DNA from: an uncultured Clostridia bacterium | GTDB taxonomy: Bacteria; Bacillota; Clostridia; Christensenellales; CAG-138 | DNA: 64,000 bases | Direction: 5' to 3' | Assembly (NCBI GenBank): GCA_934633985.1 | Contig: CAKTYU010000004.1 | Coordinates: 1 to 64,000, forward strand | Shown here: one piece after another, positions 24,356 to 33,118 of the stretch | Layout: every line of letters begins with the position of its first letter | Numbering within the stretch: position 1 is the first letter of the stretch | Program-made: the position numbers and the translations under genes | The notes under the pieces: generated by a model | Told to the model about the DNA's origin: nothing | Databases searched by the model: none | Seen by the model: the letters and a program-made list of their open reading frames with translations, nothing else

Positions 24356-25654
24356 TCATGCCCTTCTGAGCCCCTTGGGAAGGTGGTTTTTGAGCGTCCC
24401 TTCCACCGCCTTGCCGAAGCCCACCGGAAAGCCGCCCACCGACAGCGGCATATACCCCTTAAGCCCCTCGGGTATGCCTATGGTGCTGCCCTTGAGGAAG
24501 TCGTATAGCCGCGGGTCGTCCGGCGCAAGCTCTATGGCGTTCCTGTATGTGCCGCCGTGGGCTGCCATAAAGAGACTGTGGGCGGGAGTAAACCTGCCCT
24601 TCAGCATATCTCCCGCGTACACGCCGGCGCTGAGCAGCCTTACCGCTGACAATCCCGCCGGCAGCTCTCCGTTGATCAGCAGTACCCGTCCATCCTTTAT
24701 CATATATGCCTTGCCCTTTGGCGGCTGGTCAAAGGTATGCTCTATAAATCCGAAATAGTCCTTCTCCCTGCAGGGCATAAGCTTCATATCCGGCTGGGGC
24801 ATACGGTCATCGCCAGCCTTTTTCAGCCGCGCGGTAAAATGCCCCTCGCCTTGGCAGGTGTGCGGGTAGAGCCGCTCCATGAGCTCTATCTCCATATCCG
24901 GAAGCTCCGAGGCGAGCCATTCCATGTTCTCCTCGTTTTCCTCCCTTGAAAAGGTGCAGGTGGAATATATCAGCTTGCCGCCGGGGCGCAGGGCCTTATA
25001 CGCGCTTTTGAGTATGGCCCGCTGCCGCTGGGCGCAGGATATGACGTGCTCCTCAGACCACTCGGCTATCGCCGCCTCGTCCTTTCTGAACATGCCCTCG
25101 CCGCTGCACGGGGCATCCACTATGACCCTGTCGAAATACCCCGGCAGTGCCTCGCAGAGCGCGTCCGGATGGGCGCAGGTGACGGCGGCGTTCGTCACCC
25201 CCAGCCGTTCCAGCGTAAAGCCCAGTATCTTTGCCCTGCCCGGCACTATCTCGTTTGCTACGAGCAATCCTTCGCCGTGCATACGCGCCGCGATGCCGCC
25301 GCTCTTGCCGCCCGGGGCGGCGCAAAGATCCAGCACCCTCATGCCCGGCTCTATCTCCGCCGCGGCGATGGGAGCCATGGCGGAGGGCTCCTGAATGTAG
25401 AAAAGCCCGGCGATGTGGTAAGGGTCGCCGCCTATTCCGTCCGCGGGCTCCCTTATCGCAAAGCCCTCCTCCAATATTTCGGAGCGTTGGAGCTTATAGG
25501 GGAGCAGGCCCTCCAACGCCTTCGGGTCCGTCTTTAGCAGGTTTGCGCGAAGGCCCCGCACGGGGGGCTGATCGTAGCTTTTCAGAAACTCCCCGAGCTC
25601 TCCGCCCAGCTCCTCGCCCATTCTCCTTATGAACTTTTCCGGCAGCCTTATCAT
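24356..25654 (-). CDS. RsmF/RsmB-type rRNA (or tRNA) cytosine-C5 methyltransferase
   Basis: The 432-residue protein has an N-terminal RNA-binding region and a NOL1/NOP2/Sun methyltransferase core: SAM-binding VLDLCAAPGGKSGGIAA, DAPCSGEGMFRKDE (general-base cysteine motif) and YSTCTFSREENEENM with the catalytic nucleophile Cys. A C-terminal domain of about 130 residues (GRFTPAHSLFMAAHGG to LPLSVGG-like) matches the RsmF PUA-like extension. It methylates a cytosine at C5, probably in 16S rRNA; the exact site cannot be read from sequence. The GT4 gene ends 6 bases upstream, so they are likely cotranscribed. Confidence 0.88.
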   Translation of the reverse strand: MIRLPEKFIRRMGEELGGELGEFLKSYDQPPVRGLRANLLKTDPKALEGLLPYKLQRSEILEEGFAIREPADGIGGDPYHIAGLFYIQEPSAMAPIAAAEIEPGMRVLDLCAAPGGKSGGIAARMHGEGLLVANEIVPGRAKILGFTLERLGVTNAAVTCAHPDALCEALPGYFDRVIVDAPCSGEGMFRKDEAAIAEWSEEHVISCAQRQRAILKSAYKALRPGGKLIYSTCTFSREENEENMEWLASELPDMEIELMERLYPHTCQGEGHFTARLKKAGDDRMPQPDMKLMPCREKDYFGFIEHTFDQPPKGKAYMIKDGRVLLINGELPAGLSAVRLLSAGVYAGDMLKGRFTPAHSLFMAAHGGTYRNAIELAPDDPRLYDFLKGSTIGIPEGLKGYMPLSVGGFPVGFGKAVEGTLKNHLPKGLRRA

Positions 25655-25660
25655 AATAAA

Positions 25661-27043
25661 TTACAGGTACCTCTCCAGCCTTTCCCAAGCCCTGTCGTAC
25701 ATATCCCGGCCCTTTTCCATGGCCTCGCGCCCCATCTCCTCCGCCTTGCCGTATATTTCCCGGCTCTTCTGCTCAAGGCTTACCCTGCGCTCATAGGCGG
25801 CGTTCATGCGGGTCTGCACCTCCGCCATCATCGCAAAGAAGGGGTCTGTCCATATACGGTCGCGCTCGGTGTTCCCCTTTTTGTAATTGTCTATCACGAC
25901 GCCATAGCGGTCAACGGCCCGCCGCACGCTATCCTCCCATGAGATATAAAGCTCCTCCATGGCGGCGGCGCCCATGCTTTTTACAGCCTCGGCCTCGCGG
26001 CAGGAGAACCTCACCGCCTCCGCCATCGAATCGGCGTTTTCCTCTATGAGATAGGCGTTTTGCAGATGCGCCGTGCCCTCCGCCGCGCAGCTTCCCCTTA
26101 CCAGCACGCTCGGAAGCCCGCACGCGGCGGCCTCCCTGACGACTATGCCGTTGGTATCGAAGGTGGACGGGAAAAGGAACATATCCGCCGCGCAGAAATA
26201 CTTCCTGAGAAGCTCTCTGTCCCTTATGGCCCCGGGGAATATACATTCCCCATCAAGCCCTATCTTTTTGGCGTATTCCTCCATCTCCGGCCTGTCCGCG
26301 CCGTCGCCCACGAAGATCATCTTAAAGGCAAGGCCGTCCTCCTTTGCCCTTTTAAGCCCGTCCAGCGTTATGCGTATGCCCTTGTACCACATCATGCGGC
26401 CTACATACATAAAGACCCGCTCCTCCGGCCCTATGCCGTACTGCCGGCGTATCTCCATGGCCTCCTCCGGCGCCACCCTTCCCTTGGGGAAGTCCACGCC
26501 GTTTTCCATTACTATATAGTCCCCCTCATAGCCTATGCCCCGAAGGTTTTCGCCGGCCCCCTTGCTTACCACCCATACCTCGTCGCAGGACTGTATATTG
26601 GAGCAGAGGTTGCGCAGCGCGGCCTCCTGTATGAGCTTTGAGCGCACCATATCGCATATATTTACATCGAACTTTGTGTGATAGGTGAATACCACGGGTA
26701 TATCCAGCTTTTCCCTGAGCGTGCGCGCAATGAGCGTGGAAACTACGGGACAGTGGGTATGTATTATGTTGAAGCCCGCCTTTTCCAGCTGCCCGAATAC
26801 CTTCGCGTCAAAGGGCACGCCCGCACGGTAGCCCACGAGCTGCTCCGTGCTGAGGCTGGGGTAGCGCACCACATCAAAGGGGTAGCCGTCCACGGCGCCC
26901 GGGTATTCCGGCGTCACCACAGTGGCCTTGCCCATATCGTATCTGGTTATCATCTCCCCGTAATTCACCACGGCGTTGGCCACGCCGTCTATCACGGGTG
27001 GGAAGGAGTCGTTAAGCAGGCATACGTTTATCTTATCGTGCAT
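25661..27043 (-). CDS. Family 4 glycosyltransferase
   Basis: A 460-residue GT-B fold enzyme. The N-terminal acceptor domain has NDSFPPVIDGVANAVVNYGE and IIHTHCPVVSTLIAR, and the donor-binding domain has FMYVGRMMWYKGIRITLDGL, FVGDGADRPEMEEYA and the EX7E-like FPSTFDTNGIVVREAAACG. The first motifs are those of lipid-linked glucosyl/mannosyltransferases of Gram-positive envelopes, but the acceptor cannot be fixed. An extra helical, charged tail of about 70 residues (KSREIYGKAEEMGREAMEKG) may bind membrane. It is divergent from thrC. Confidence 0.85.
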   Translation of the reverse strand: MHDKINVCLLNDSFPPVIDGVANAVVNYGEMITRYDMGKATVVTPEYPGAVDGYPFDVVRYPSLSTEQLVGYRAGVPFDAKVFGQLEKAGFNIIHTHCPVVSTLIARTLREKLDIPVVFTYHTKFDVNICDMVRSKLIQEAALRNLCSNIQSCDEVWVVSKGAGENLRGIGYEGDYIVMENGVDFPKGRVAPEEAMEIRRQYGIGPEERVFMYVGRMMWYKGIRITLDGLKRAKEDGLAFKMIFVGDGADRPEMEEYAKKIGLDGECIFPGAIRDRELLRKYFCAADMFLFPSTFDTNGIVVREAAACGLPSVLVRGSCAAEGTAHLQNAYLIEENADSMAEAVRFSCREAEAVKSMGAAAMEELYISWEDSVRRAVDRYGVVIDNYKKGNTERDRIWTDPFFAMMAEVQTRMNAAYERRVSLEQKSREIYGKAEEMGREAMEKGRDMYDRAWERLERYL

Positions 27044-27145
27044 AGTGCTTCCGTCCGTCTTTCATAATTTTTATTTATTATACAATCAGGAGGCATTTCT
27101 TTCAACCGGGCGCCGCCCGCTTTTGTGTCGTTCCTTTGAAAACAC

Positions 27146-27174
27146 TTGTTTTTGTTTTGTACACAGGATATAAT
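27146..27174 (+). promoter_or_regulatory. Promoter of thrC
   Basis: TTGTTT (27146-27151) and TATAAT (27169-27174), 17 bases apart, with a leader of about 50 bases. Confidence 0.6.
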
Positions 27175-27228
27175 ATTGTCAATCAGGTTCCCTCTTTTTG
27201 GGGGCCTTAAAAAAGGAAGGATCGCACA

Positions 27229-28713
27229 ATGGATTACACCTGCACACGGGACAACAGCGTCAGCATCTCCGCCTCCGGCGCCATACTCGCCGGCATATCG
27301 CCGGACGGCGGGCTTTTTTTGCCGAAGGGCTTTCCAAGGGTATCGCCGGGCAATATGGAAAAAATGCGGGGAATGGCCTACCCTGAGCGGGCGGCATACA
27401 TAATCGGCCTGTTCCTTTCCGACTTTACGGGCGATGAGCTAAGGGAATATACCTCGGCGGCGTATTCCAGGGCGCGCTTCGGCGAGAATACCGCGCCCGT
27501 CGTCGATATAGGCGGCGAAAGCATACTGGAGCTTTTCCACGGCCCCACCTCCGCCTTCAAGGATTTCGCCCTGCAGCTTCTCCCCTACCTGCTTACGGCC
27601 TCGGCCAAAAAGCAGGGCATAAGCGACAAGATAGCCATACTCGTGGCCACCTCCGGCGATACCGGCAAGGCCGCGCTGGAGGGCTTTGCGGACGTGGACG
27701 GAACCGGTATATGCGTGTTTTACCCCTACGGCGGCACCAGCGAGATACAGCGCCTGCAAATGACCACCCAGCGGGGCAAAAACGTACTCGTTACCGCTGT
27801 AAAGGGCAACTTTGACGACGCACAATCCGGGGTAAAGGCGATATTCACCGACAGGGCCTTCGCAGATGAGCTCAAGGGCATGGGCGTTCGACTGTCCTCC
27901 GCAAACTCCATAAACTGGGGGCGGCTCGTGCCTCAGGTGGCGTACTATTTCTCCGCCTACTGCGACATGGTGAATGCCGGCACGGTAAGCCCCGGAGATG
28001 AAATAAACATCGCCGTTCCCACCGGCAACTTCGGCAACATACTGGCGGCCTATATAGCCAAGCTCTGCGGCCTGCCGGTAAAGCGCTTTATCTGCGCCTC
28101 CAACAAAAACAACGTGCTCACCGACTTCATACAAAGCGGCACATACGACAAGAACCGCCCCTTTTACCTTACCACCTCCCCCTCCATGGATATACTCATA
28201 TCCTCCAACCTCGAAAGGCTGCTTTACCTGCTCTCCGGCAGGAACGACGCAGAGGTGCGCGGCTATATGAGGGCCCTGTCGGAAAGCGGGCGGTACACCG
28301 TGAGCCAGGAGCTGCACAGCGCCATAACGGCGGAATTTGCCTGCGGCTTTGCCGACGACGCAAGGGCGGCGGAGACCATAAGGCGCACCTTCGAGGAAAA
28401 GCGCTACCTTGCAGACCCCCATACCGCCGTCGCCATAGCAGTATACGAGGAATATAAGCGCAGCGCCGGCGACCTCACGCCCGCCGTCATAGCCTCCACC
28501 GCCAGCCCCTTCAAGTTCTCCCGCAGCGTATTGACGGCGCTGGGCAAGGATACCTCCGGCAGCGAGTTCGACCTTATAGACAGGCTCGCCGCCATATCCG
28601 GCCTTGCCGTCCCGCCGCGTCTTGAGGCCCTCCGGGATATGCAGGAGAGGTTCACGGGCTGCATAGAGCCCGCCGGCATGAGGGCCTTCATACGGCAGGG
28701 GCTGAAAAAATAG
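27229..28713 (+). CDS. thrC: Threonine synthase (long form)
   Basis: The 494-residue fold-type II PLP enzyme has an N-terminal Thr_synth_N domain (DGGLFLPKGFP), the PLP lysine in GPTSAFKDFALQ (Lys111), the phosphate-binding ATSGDTGKAALEGF and SANSINWGRLVPQ, and the C-terminal TASPFKFSRSV. It converts O-phosphohomoserine to threonine. The gene ends with TAG and is followed after 24 bases by an apgM-type gene that is a probable homoserine kinase, and then an ACT-domain gene, forming a threonine operon. Confidence 0.94.
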   Translation: MDYTCTRDNSVSISASGAILAGISPDGGLFLPKGFPRVSPGNMEKMRGMAYPERAAYIIGLFLSDFTGDELREYTSAAYSRARFGENTAPVVDIGGESILELFHGPTSAFKDFALQLLPYLLTASAKKQGISDKIAILVATSGDTGKAALEGFADVDGTGICVFYPYGGTSEIQRLQMTTQRGKNVLVTAVKGNFDDAQSGVKAIFTDRAFADELKGMGVRLSSANSINWGRLVPQVAYYFSAYCDMVNAGTVSPGDEINIAVPTGNFGNILAAYIAKLCGLPVKRFICASNKNNVLTDFIQSGTYDKNRPFYLTTSPSMDILISSNLERLLYLLSGRNDAEVRGYMRALSESGRYTVSQELHSAITAEFACGFADDARAAETIRRTFEEKRYLADPHTAVAIAVYEEYKRSAGDLTPAVIASTASPFKFSRSVLTALGKDTSGSEFDLIDRLAAISGLAVPPRLEALRDMQERFTGCIEPAGMRAFIRQGLKK

Positions 28714-28737
28714 TTTTATCGAAAGGCATCTTAAATT

Positions 28738-29955
28738 ATGAAATACATAGTGATGCTGGGGGACGGCATGGCGGACAGGCCCATACCCTCCCTCGGAAAC
28801 AGGACTCCCCTTCAGGCGGCGCATAAGCCCTACATGGACTATGCGGCGGCCCACGGCGCCTGCGGCATGGCCCACATGGTTCCCAAGGGGATGCCCCCCC
28901 AGTCCGATACCGCAAACCTTGCGGTAATGGGCTACGACCCCAAGGTTTACTATCGAGGTCGCTCGCCGCTGGAGGCGGTCAGCATGGGCATAGAGCTTGC
29001 CCCCACGGATATAGCAATACGCTGCAACATACTCACCCTGTCCGACGAGCCGGATTATCTGGACAAGACCATGATAGACCATTCGGCTGGGGAAATATCC
29101 AATGAGGAAGGAAGGGCTCTGGTGGAATACCTTGCCGAGCGCATGAATACCCCCCAGCTTGAGCTGCACGCCGGCATAAGCTACCGTCACTGCCTGGTGA
29201 TACACGACGCCGAGCTCGGCACAGACCTTACCCCGCCCCACGACATAACCGGCAGGCCCATAAGGGGCTGTATGCCGGCGGGCAGGTACGGGCGGCTCTT
29301 ATCCGACTTCATGGTGCGCTCAAACGAGCTTCTGCGCGATCATCCCATAAACAGGCGCAGGATAGCCGAGGGTAAAAACCCCGCCAATTCCTGCTGGTTC
29401 TGGGGGGAGGGCACAAAGCCGGAGCTTTTGCCCTTTCAGGAGCTTTACGGCGTAAGGGCCGGCGCGGTCTGCGCGGTGGATCTCATCAAGGGCCTTGGGA
29501 TATGCACCGGCATGGAGGTCCCCTTTGTGCCCGGCGCAACGGGCGCAAAGCGCACGGACTTCGCCGCAAAGGGCAAGAAGGCGCTGGAGCTTCTAAACGG
29601 CGGCCTCGACCTCGTGTACATACACGTCGAAGCACCGGACGAAAGCGGCCACGCGGGCGATGTGGAATGCAAGGTAGAGTCGATAGAAAGCATAGACAGG
29701 CACATTTTAGGCTATCTTATGGACAGCCTGAAGGCACAGGGCGAGGATTTCGCAGTGATGCTGCTGCCGGATCACCCCACCCCCATAGAAATACGCACCC
29801 ACAGCTCTGAGCCGGTGCCCTTTGCGCTTTACGACAGCCGCCGGAAGTGCGCCCCCTCCGCCCCCTCCTACTGCGAGGCCGAGGCGGAAAGGACGGGGCT
29901 TTTCATAGAGGAGGGGCATACCCTAATGAAGAAGTTCATATCCCTTGATTTTTAA
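28738..29955 (+). CDS. ApgM-type phosphoglycerate mutase homologue, probable homoserine kinase
   Basis: The 405-residue alkaline-phosphatase-superfamily protein resembles archaeal 2,3-BPG-independent phosphoglycerate mutase: metal-site motifs MLGDGMADRP, PPQSDTANLAVMGYDP (active-site Ser), HVEAPDESGHAGD and LLPDHPTP. The subfamily next to thrC in bacteria lacking thrB has been proposed to be a non-orthologous homoserine kinase (TIGR02535). Its position between thrC and an ACT-domain gene supports that reading here. A glycolytic mutase role cannot be excluded by sequence alone. Confidence 0.85.
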   Translation: MKYIVMLGDGMADRPIPSLGNRTPLQAAHKPYMDYAAAHGACGMAHMVPKGMPPQSDTANLAVMGYDPKVYYRGRSPLEAVSMGIELAPTDIAIRCNILTLSDEPDYLDKTMIDHSAGEISNEEGRALVEYLAERMNTPQLELHAGISYRHCLVIHDAELGTDLTPPHDITGRPIRGCMPAGRYGRLLSDFMVRSNELLRDHPINRRRIAEGKNPANSCWFWGEGTKPELLPFQELYGVRAGAVCAVDLIKGLGICTGMEVPFVPGATGAKRTDFAAKGKKALELLNGGLDLVYIHVEAPDESGHAGDVECKVESIESIDRHILGYLMDSLKAQGEDFAVMLLPDHPTPIEIRTHSSEPVPFALYDSRRKCAPSAPSYCEAEAERTGLFIEEGHTLMKKFISLDF

Positions 29956-29968
29956 GGAGGATACCGCC

Positions 29969-30406
29969 ATGCAAAGCAATTATCTCATAGTGGACAGGCG
30001 CATACTTCCGGATTACTACGAAAAGGTAGTTCAGGCCCGGGATATGCTGCGGGAGGGCCGCGTAAAGGAGGTCAGCGAGGCCGTCAAGCTGGTGGGGATA
30101 TCCCGCAGCACCTATTACAAATACAAGGACTACATATTCGCCCCCAGCAACGAAACTGCCTGCAAGAAGGCGGTGTTCGCCTTCATGCTGTCCCATCAGC
30201 AGGGCGTGCTGAGCGAGGTCCTAAACAAGTTCTCCGAGCTCGGTGCAAACATACTAACCATAACCCAAAGCCTGCCCATACACGGCAACGCCAACGTGGT
30301 CATCTCCGTGGATATGACAAACATGACGATGGCTCCTGACGGTATAATGGAGCAGCTTATGTCCCTGCGCGGAGTACGCAGCTCAAAGCTCATAGCGATA
30401 GAATAA
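29969..30406 (+). CDS. ACT domain-containing protein (PheB/UPF0735 type)
   Basis: The 145-residue protein starts at ATG 29969, preceded by AAGGAGG. Residues about 1-60 form a helical region with GISRSTYYKYKDYIF, like a helix-turn-helix, and residues about 70-145 an ACT domain (GVLSEVLNKFSELGANILTITQSLPI) that binds amino acids. This is the UPF0735/PheB family common in Firmicutes beside threonine or phenylalanine genes. A sensing or regulatory role for threonine is inferred from the operon. A strong terminator follows. Confidence 0.88.
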   Translation: MQSNYLIVDRRILPDYYEKVVQARDMLREGRVKEVSEAVKLVGISRSTYYKYKDYIFAPSNETACKKAVFAFMLSHQQGVLSEVLNKFSELGANILTITQSLPIHGNANVVISVDMTNMTMAPDGIMEQLMSLRGVRSSKLIAIE

Positions 30407-30425
30407 AATACGCGCTCTATCCCAC

Positions 30426-30455
30426 GCCCCGCACCCTGCCGTGCGGGGCTTTTTT
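30426..30455 (+). terminator. Terminator of the threonine operon
   Basis: GCCCCGCAC pairs with GTGCGGGGC, followed by TTTTTTG. Confidence 0.92.
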
Positions 30456-30532
30456 GCTGTAACCCATAGGTGCGCTGCGGAATAAGCTGAATATGTAAAT
30501 CCCGCCTCTTAAGCGGGTGATCTGGAGGATGT

Positions 30533-30763
30533 ATGACGCAGAGGCTTTCGGATATGGCGCCGGGGCAGCGCGCCGCGGTGTGCGGCGTGACGGCAGAGGA
30601 AAGCATGGCCCGCCGCCTTATGGATATAGGAATGGTGAAGGACACAGAGGTGGAATGCCTTATGAAAAGCCCCTTGGGGGATCCCGCGGCATATCTCGTA
30701 AAGGGCGCGGTGATTGCCCTGCGCCGCGAGGACGCGGCCACGGTGCTTGTGAGGGAGGTATAA
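30533..30763 (+). CDS. feoA: FeoA family protein
   Basis: A 76-residue SH3-like FeoA protein: the RLSDMAPGQRAAV start, MARRLMDIGMVKDTEVEC and the final GAVIALRREDAATVLV follow the family. FeoA assists the ferrous-iron pump FeoB. GGAGG precedes the start. The stop is two bases before feoB starts, so the genes are coupled. Confidence 0.93.
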   Translation: MTQRLSDMAPGQRAAVCGVTAEESMARRLMDIGMVKDTEVECLMKSPLGDPAAYLVKGAVIALRREDAATVLVREV

Positions 30764-30765
30764 CC

Positions 30766-32577
30766 ATGGCAGAGCTTACCATAGCCCTTGCAGGCAACCC
30801 AAACGTGGGCAAAAGCACGCTCTTCAACGGGCTCACCGGCCTTAAGCAGCACACCGGCAACTGGGCAGGCAAGACCGTATCCGCGGCGGAGGGCAGCTTT
30901 GACTACAACGGCAGCAGGTATAAAATAGTGGATCTTCCGGGCTGCTATTCCCTCATGGCCCGCTCCGCCGAGGAGGAGGCGGCGCGGGACTTTATACGCT
31001 CCGGCGCGGCCGACCTAATCGTGGTGGTCTGCGACGCGACCTGCATGGAGCGCAGCCTCGGCCTTGCCCTGCAGATAATCGCGGAGACAGACAACGTAAT
31101 GCTCTGCGCCAACCTCATGGACGAGGCGGAGCGCAAGGGCATAAGCCTAAACCTGCCCCTAATATCCGAACGGCTGGGCGTGCCTGTCGCGGGCATATCC
31201 GCAAGGAGCAGGAAGGGCCCATTACAGCTTCTTCCCGCAATGGAGAGGGCCTTAAAGGAGGGGCTGCACCCGCTCAGGCCCGACAGCACCGACCCCGAAT
31301 ACCTGTCTAAGCTCGCCCATGAGATTTGCCTCGGGGCCGTATGCTCCCGCCCTGACCCATTAAGGCGCGACAGGCGCATAGACAAGGTGCTCACGGGGCG
31401 GCTGTTAGGCTTTCCCATAATGCTTTTGCTGCTTGCGCTGGTGTTTTTCATAACCATAACCGGCGCAAACTACCCCTCCAGGCTGCTCTCCGATGCGCTT
31501 TTCAAGGCCCAGGATAGGCTCATGGGCCTTTGCCGCTCCGCCTCCGTGCCAAGGCTCATATACGAGCCGCTGCTCCTCGGCGTATACCGGGTATTAGCGT
31601 GGGTGGTCTCCGTAATGCTGCCGCCCATGGCCATATTCTTTCCCCTTTTCACCCTCCTTGAGGACCTCGGCTACCTGCCCCGCGTCGCCTTCAACCTCGA
31701 CCGCTGCTTCAAGGGCTGCCGCGCCTGCGGAAAGCAGGCGCTGACCACCTGCATGGGCTTTGGCTGCAACGCTGTGGGCGTAACGGGCTGCCGCATAATC
31801 GACTCTCCACGTGAAAGGCTCATCGCCGTCATCACCAACAGCCTCGTGCCGTGCAATGGGCGCTTCCCAGCCCTTATCGCCGTCATATCCATGTTTTTCG
31901 CAGGCGGAACGCTGTCCGGCGCGCTACTGCTTACGGCGCTCATAGTCTTTTCCGTCGCCATGACGCTGCTCGCCTCGCGGCTGCTGTCGGCTACGCTGCT
32001 TCGGGGCGTGCCATCCTCCTTTACGTTAGAGCTGCCCCCGTACCGCCCGCCGCAGATAGGGCGGGTGATAGTGCGCTCCGTGCTGGACAGGACGGTGTTC
32101 GTGCTTGGCAGGGCGGCGGCGGTGGCGGCCCCGGCGGGGCTCGTTATATGGCTCATGGCGAACGTAAGCATCGGCGGCAGCACGCTCCTTTCGCTTTGCG
32201 CTGGCTTTCTCGACCCTTTGGGCCGCCTTCTGGGCCTCGACGGGGTGATACTCATGGCGTTTTTGCTGGGCTTCCCCGCAAACGAAATAGTGATACCCAT
32301 AATGCTCATGGCCTACACCGCCCAGGGCATGCTCATGGAGCATCAGGGACTATGTGAGCTTAGGGCCATACTGGTTCAAAACGGCTGGACGGCAAGGACG
32401 GCGCTGTGCTTTTTGATATTCACCCTCATGCACTGGCCCTGCTCCACCACGCTTGTGACCATAAAAAAGGAAACCGGCAGCCTTAAATGGACGCTGGTTT
32501 CCCTCCTTGCGCCCGCGCTCATGGGCGCGGCGCTGTGTATGCTGGTCAATCTCCTGTTCTATATCACGTCCTTATGA
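30766..32577 (+). CDS. feoB: Ferrous iron transporter FeoB
   Basis: The 603-residue membrane GTPase takes up Fe2+. The G domain at the N-terminus shows G1 GNPNVGKST, switch region NWAGKTV, G3 DLPGCYSL and G4 NLMDEA. It is followed by the helical GDI-like domain and about eight helices with gate motifs GFGCNAVG and LPPMAIFFPLFTLLEDLGYLPR. Lengths of 590-670 are usual in Clostridia. The last 14 bases overlap the convergent nitroreductase gene. Confidence 0.95.
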   Translation: MAELTIALAGNPNVGKSTLFNGLTGLKQHTGNWAGKTVSAAEGSFDYNGSRYKIVDLPGCYSLMARSAEEEAARDFIRSGAADLIVVVCDATCMERSLGLALQIIAETDNVMLCANLMDEAERKGISLNLPLISERLGVPVAGISARSRKGPLQLLPAMERALKEGLHPLRPDSTDPEYLSKLAHEICLGAVCSRPDPLRRDRRIDKVLTGRLLGFPIMLLLLALVFFITITGANYPSRLLSDALFKAQDRLMGLCRSASVPRLIYEPLLLGVYRVLAWVVSVMLPPMAIFFPLFTLLEDLGYLPRVAFNLDRCFKGCRACGKQALTTCMGFGCNAVGVTGCRIIDSPRERLIAVITNSLVPCNGRFPALIAVISMFFAGGTLSGALLLTALIVFSVAMTLLASRLLSATLLRGVPSSFTLELPPYRPPQIGRVIVRSVLDRTVFVLGRAAAVAAPAGLVIWLMANVSIGGSTLLSLCAGFLDPLGRLLGLDGVILMAFLLGFPANEIVIPIMLMAYTAQGMLMEHQGLCELRAILVQNGWTARTALCFLIFTLMHWPCSTTLVTIKKETGSLKWTLVSLLAPALMGAALCMLVNLLFYITSL

Positions 32578-33088
32578 CGTAGCCCTCCTTGCGAGGCTTT
32601 GCCGCCGGGTGCGGGCAGTCGGGATAGCCCAATATGCAGCTTCCCACCCCCGTGTATTTATCCTCCACGCCCCAGCCCCGAAGCATCTCGCGGCCCTCGG
32701 CGGTGTCCAGCATCTCCCGGGTGCGGTTTATCCAACAGGAGCCCAGGCCTATGCTGTATGCGGCGTTCATAAGGTTGCCCATGACGAGGCAGGCGTCCGC
32801 AAAGCCGTTGCTGTTGGTGCTGTCTGCAAGCACCATTACCACCGTGGGCGCGCCGTAAAAGGGATCGCCCTTTGGGTTGGAGGTAAAGGCGGCGTTCATC
32901 CGGGAAAGGCGCGATACCGTTTCCTTATCCTGCACCACCACCATGATGGGAGACTGGGTGCCCATGCCGGTGGGCGCGTAGGTCCCCGCCTCCAGCACCG
33001 CGTTGAGCTCCTCGTCCCTTATCTGCTCTTTTTTATATTTCCTTATGCTGCGGCGGCTCTTGAGCGCCTCCAATACCTGATTAGTCAT
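32564..33088 (-). CDS. Nitroreductase family protein
   Basis: The 174-residue FMN-dependent oxidoreductase has RRSIRKYKKEQI at the N-terminus (FMN phosphate binding), APTGMGTQ, and YSIGLGSCWINR and YTGVGSCILGYP in the C-terminal half. It reduces nitro or quinone substrates with NAD(P)H; the actual substrate is unknown. It overlaps feoB tail to tail by 14 bases. Upstream on the same strand lies pepF. Confidence 0.9.
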   Translation of the reverse strand: MTNQVLEALKSRRSIRKYKKEQIRDEELNAVLEAGTYAPTGMGTQSPIMVVVQDKETVSRLSRMNAAFTSNPKGDPFYGAPTVVMVLADSTNSNGFADACLVMGNLMNAAYSIGLGSCWINRTREMLDTAEGREMLRGWGVEDKYTGVGSCILGYPDCPHPAAKPRKEGYVIRT

Positions 33089-33118
33089 AGTCCCCTTATC
33101 TCCGTAAAAGATTATATT

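Noticed and set aside
27439..29241. A 600-codon minus-strand frame opposite thrC and the apgM-like gene
   Set aside because: It spans two well-identified plus-strand genes and their junction, so it is a reading-frame shadow.
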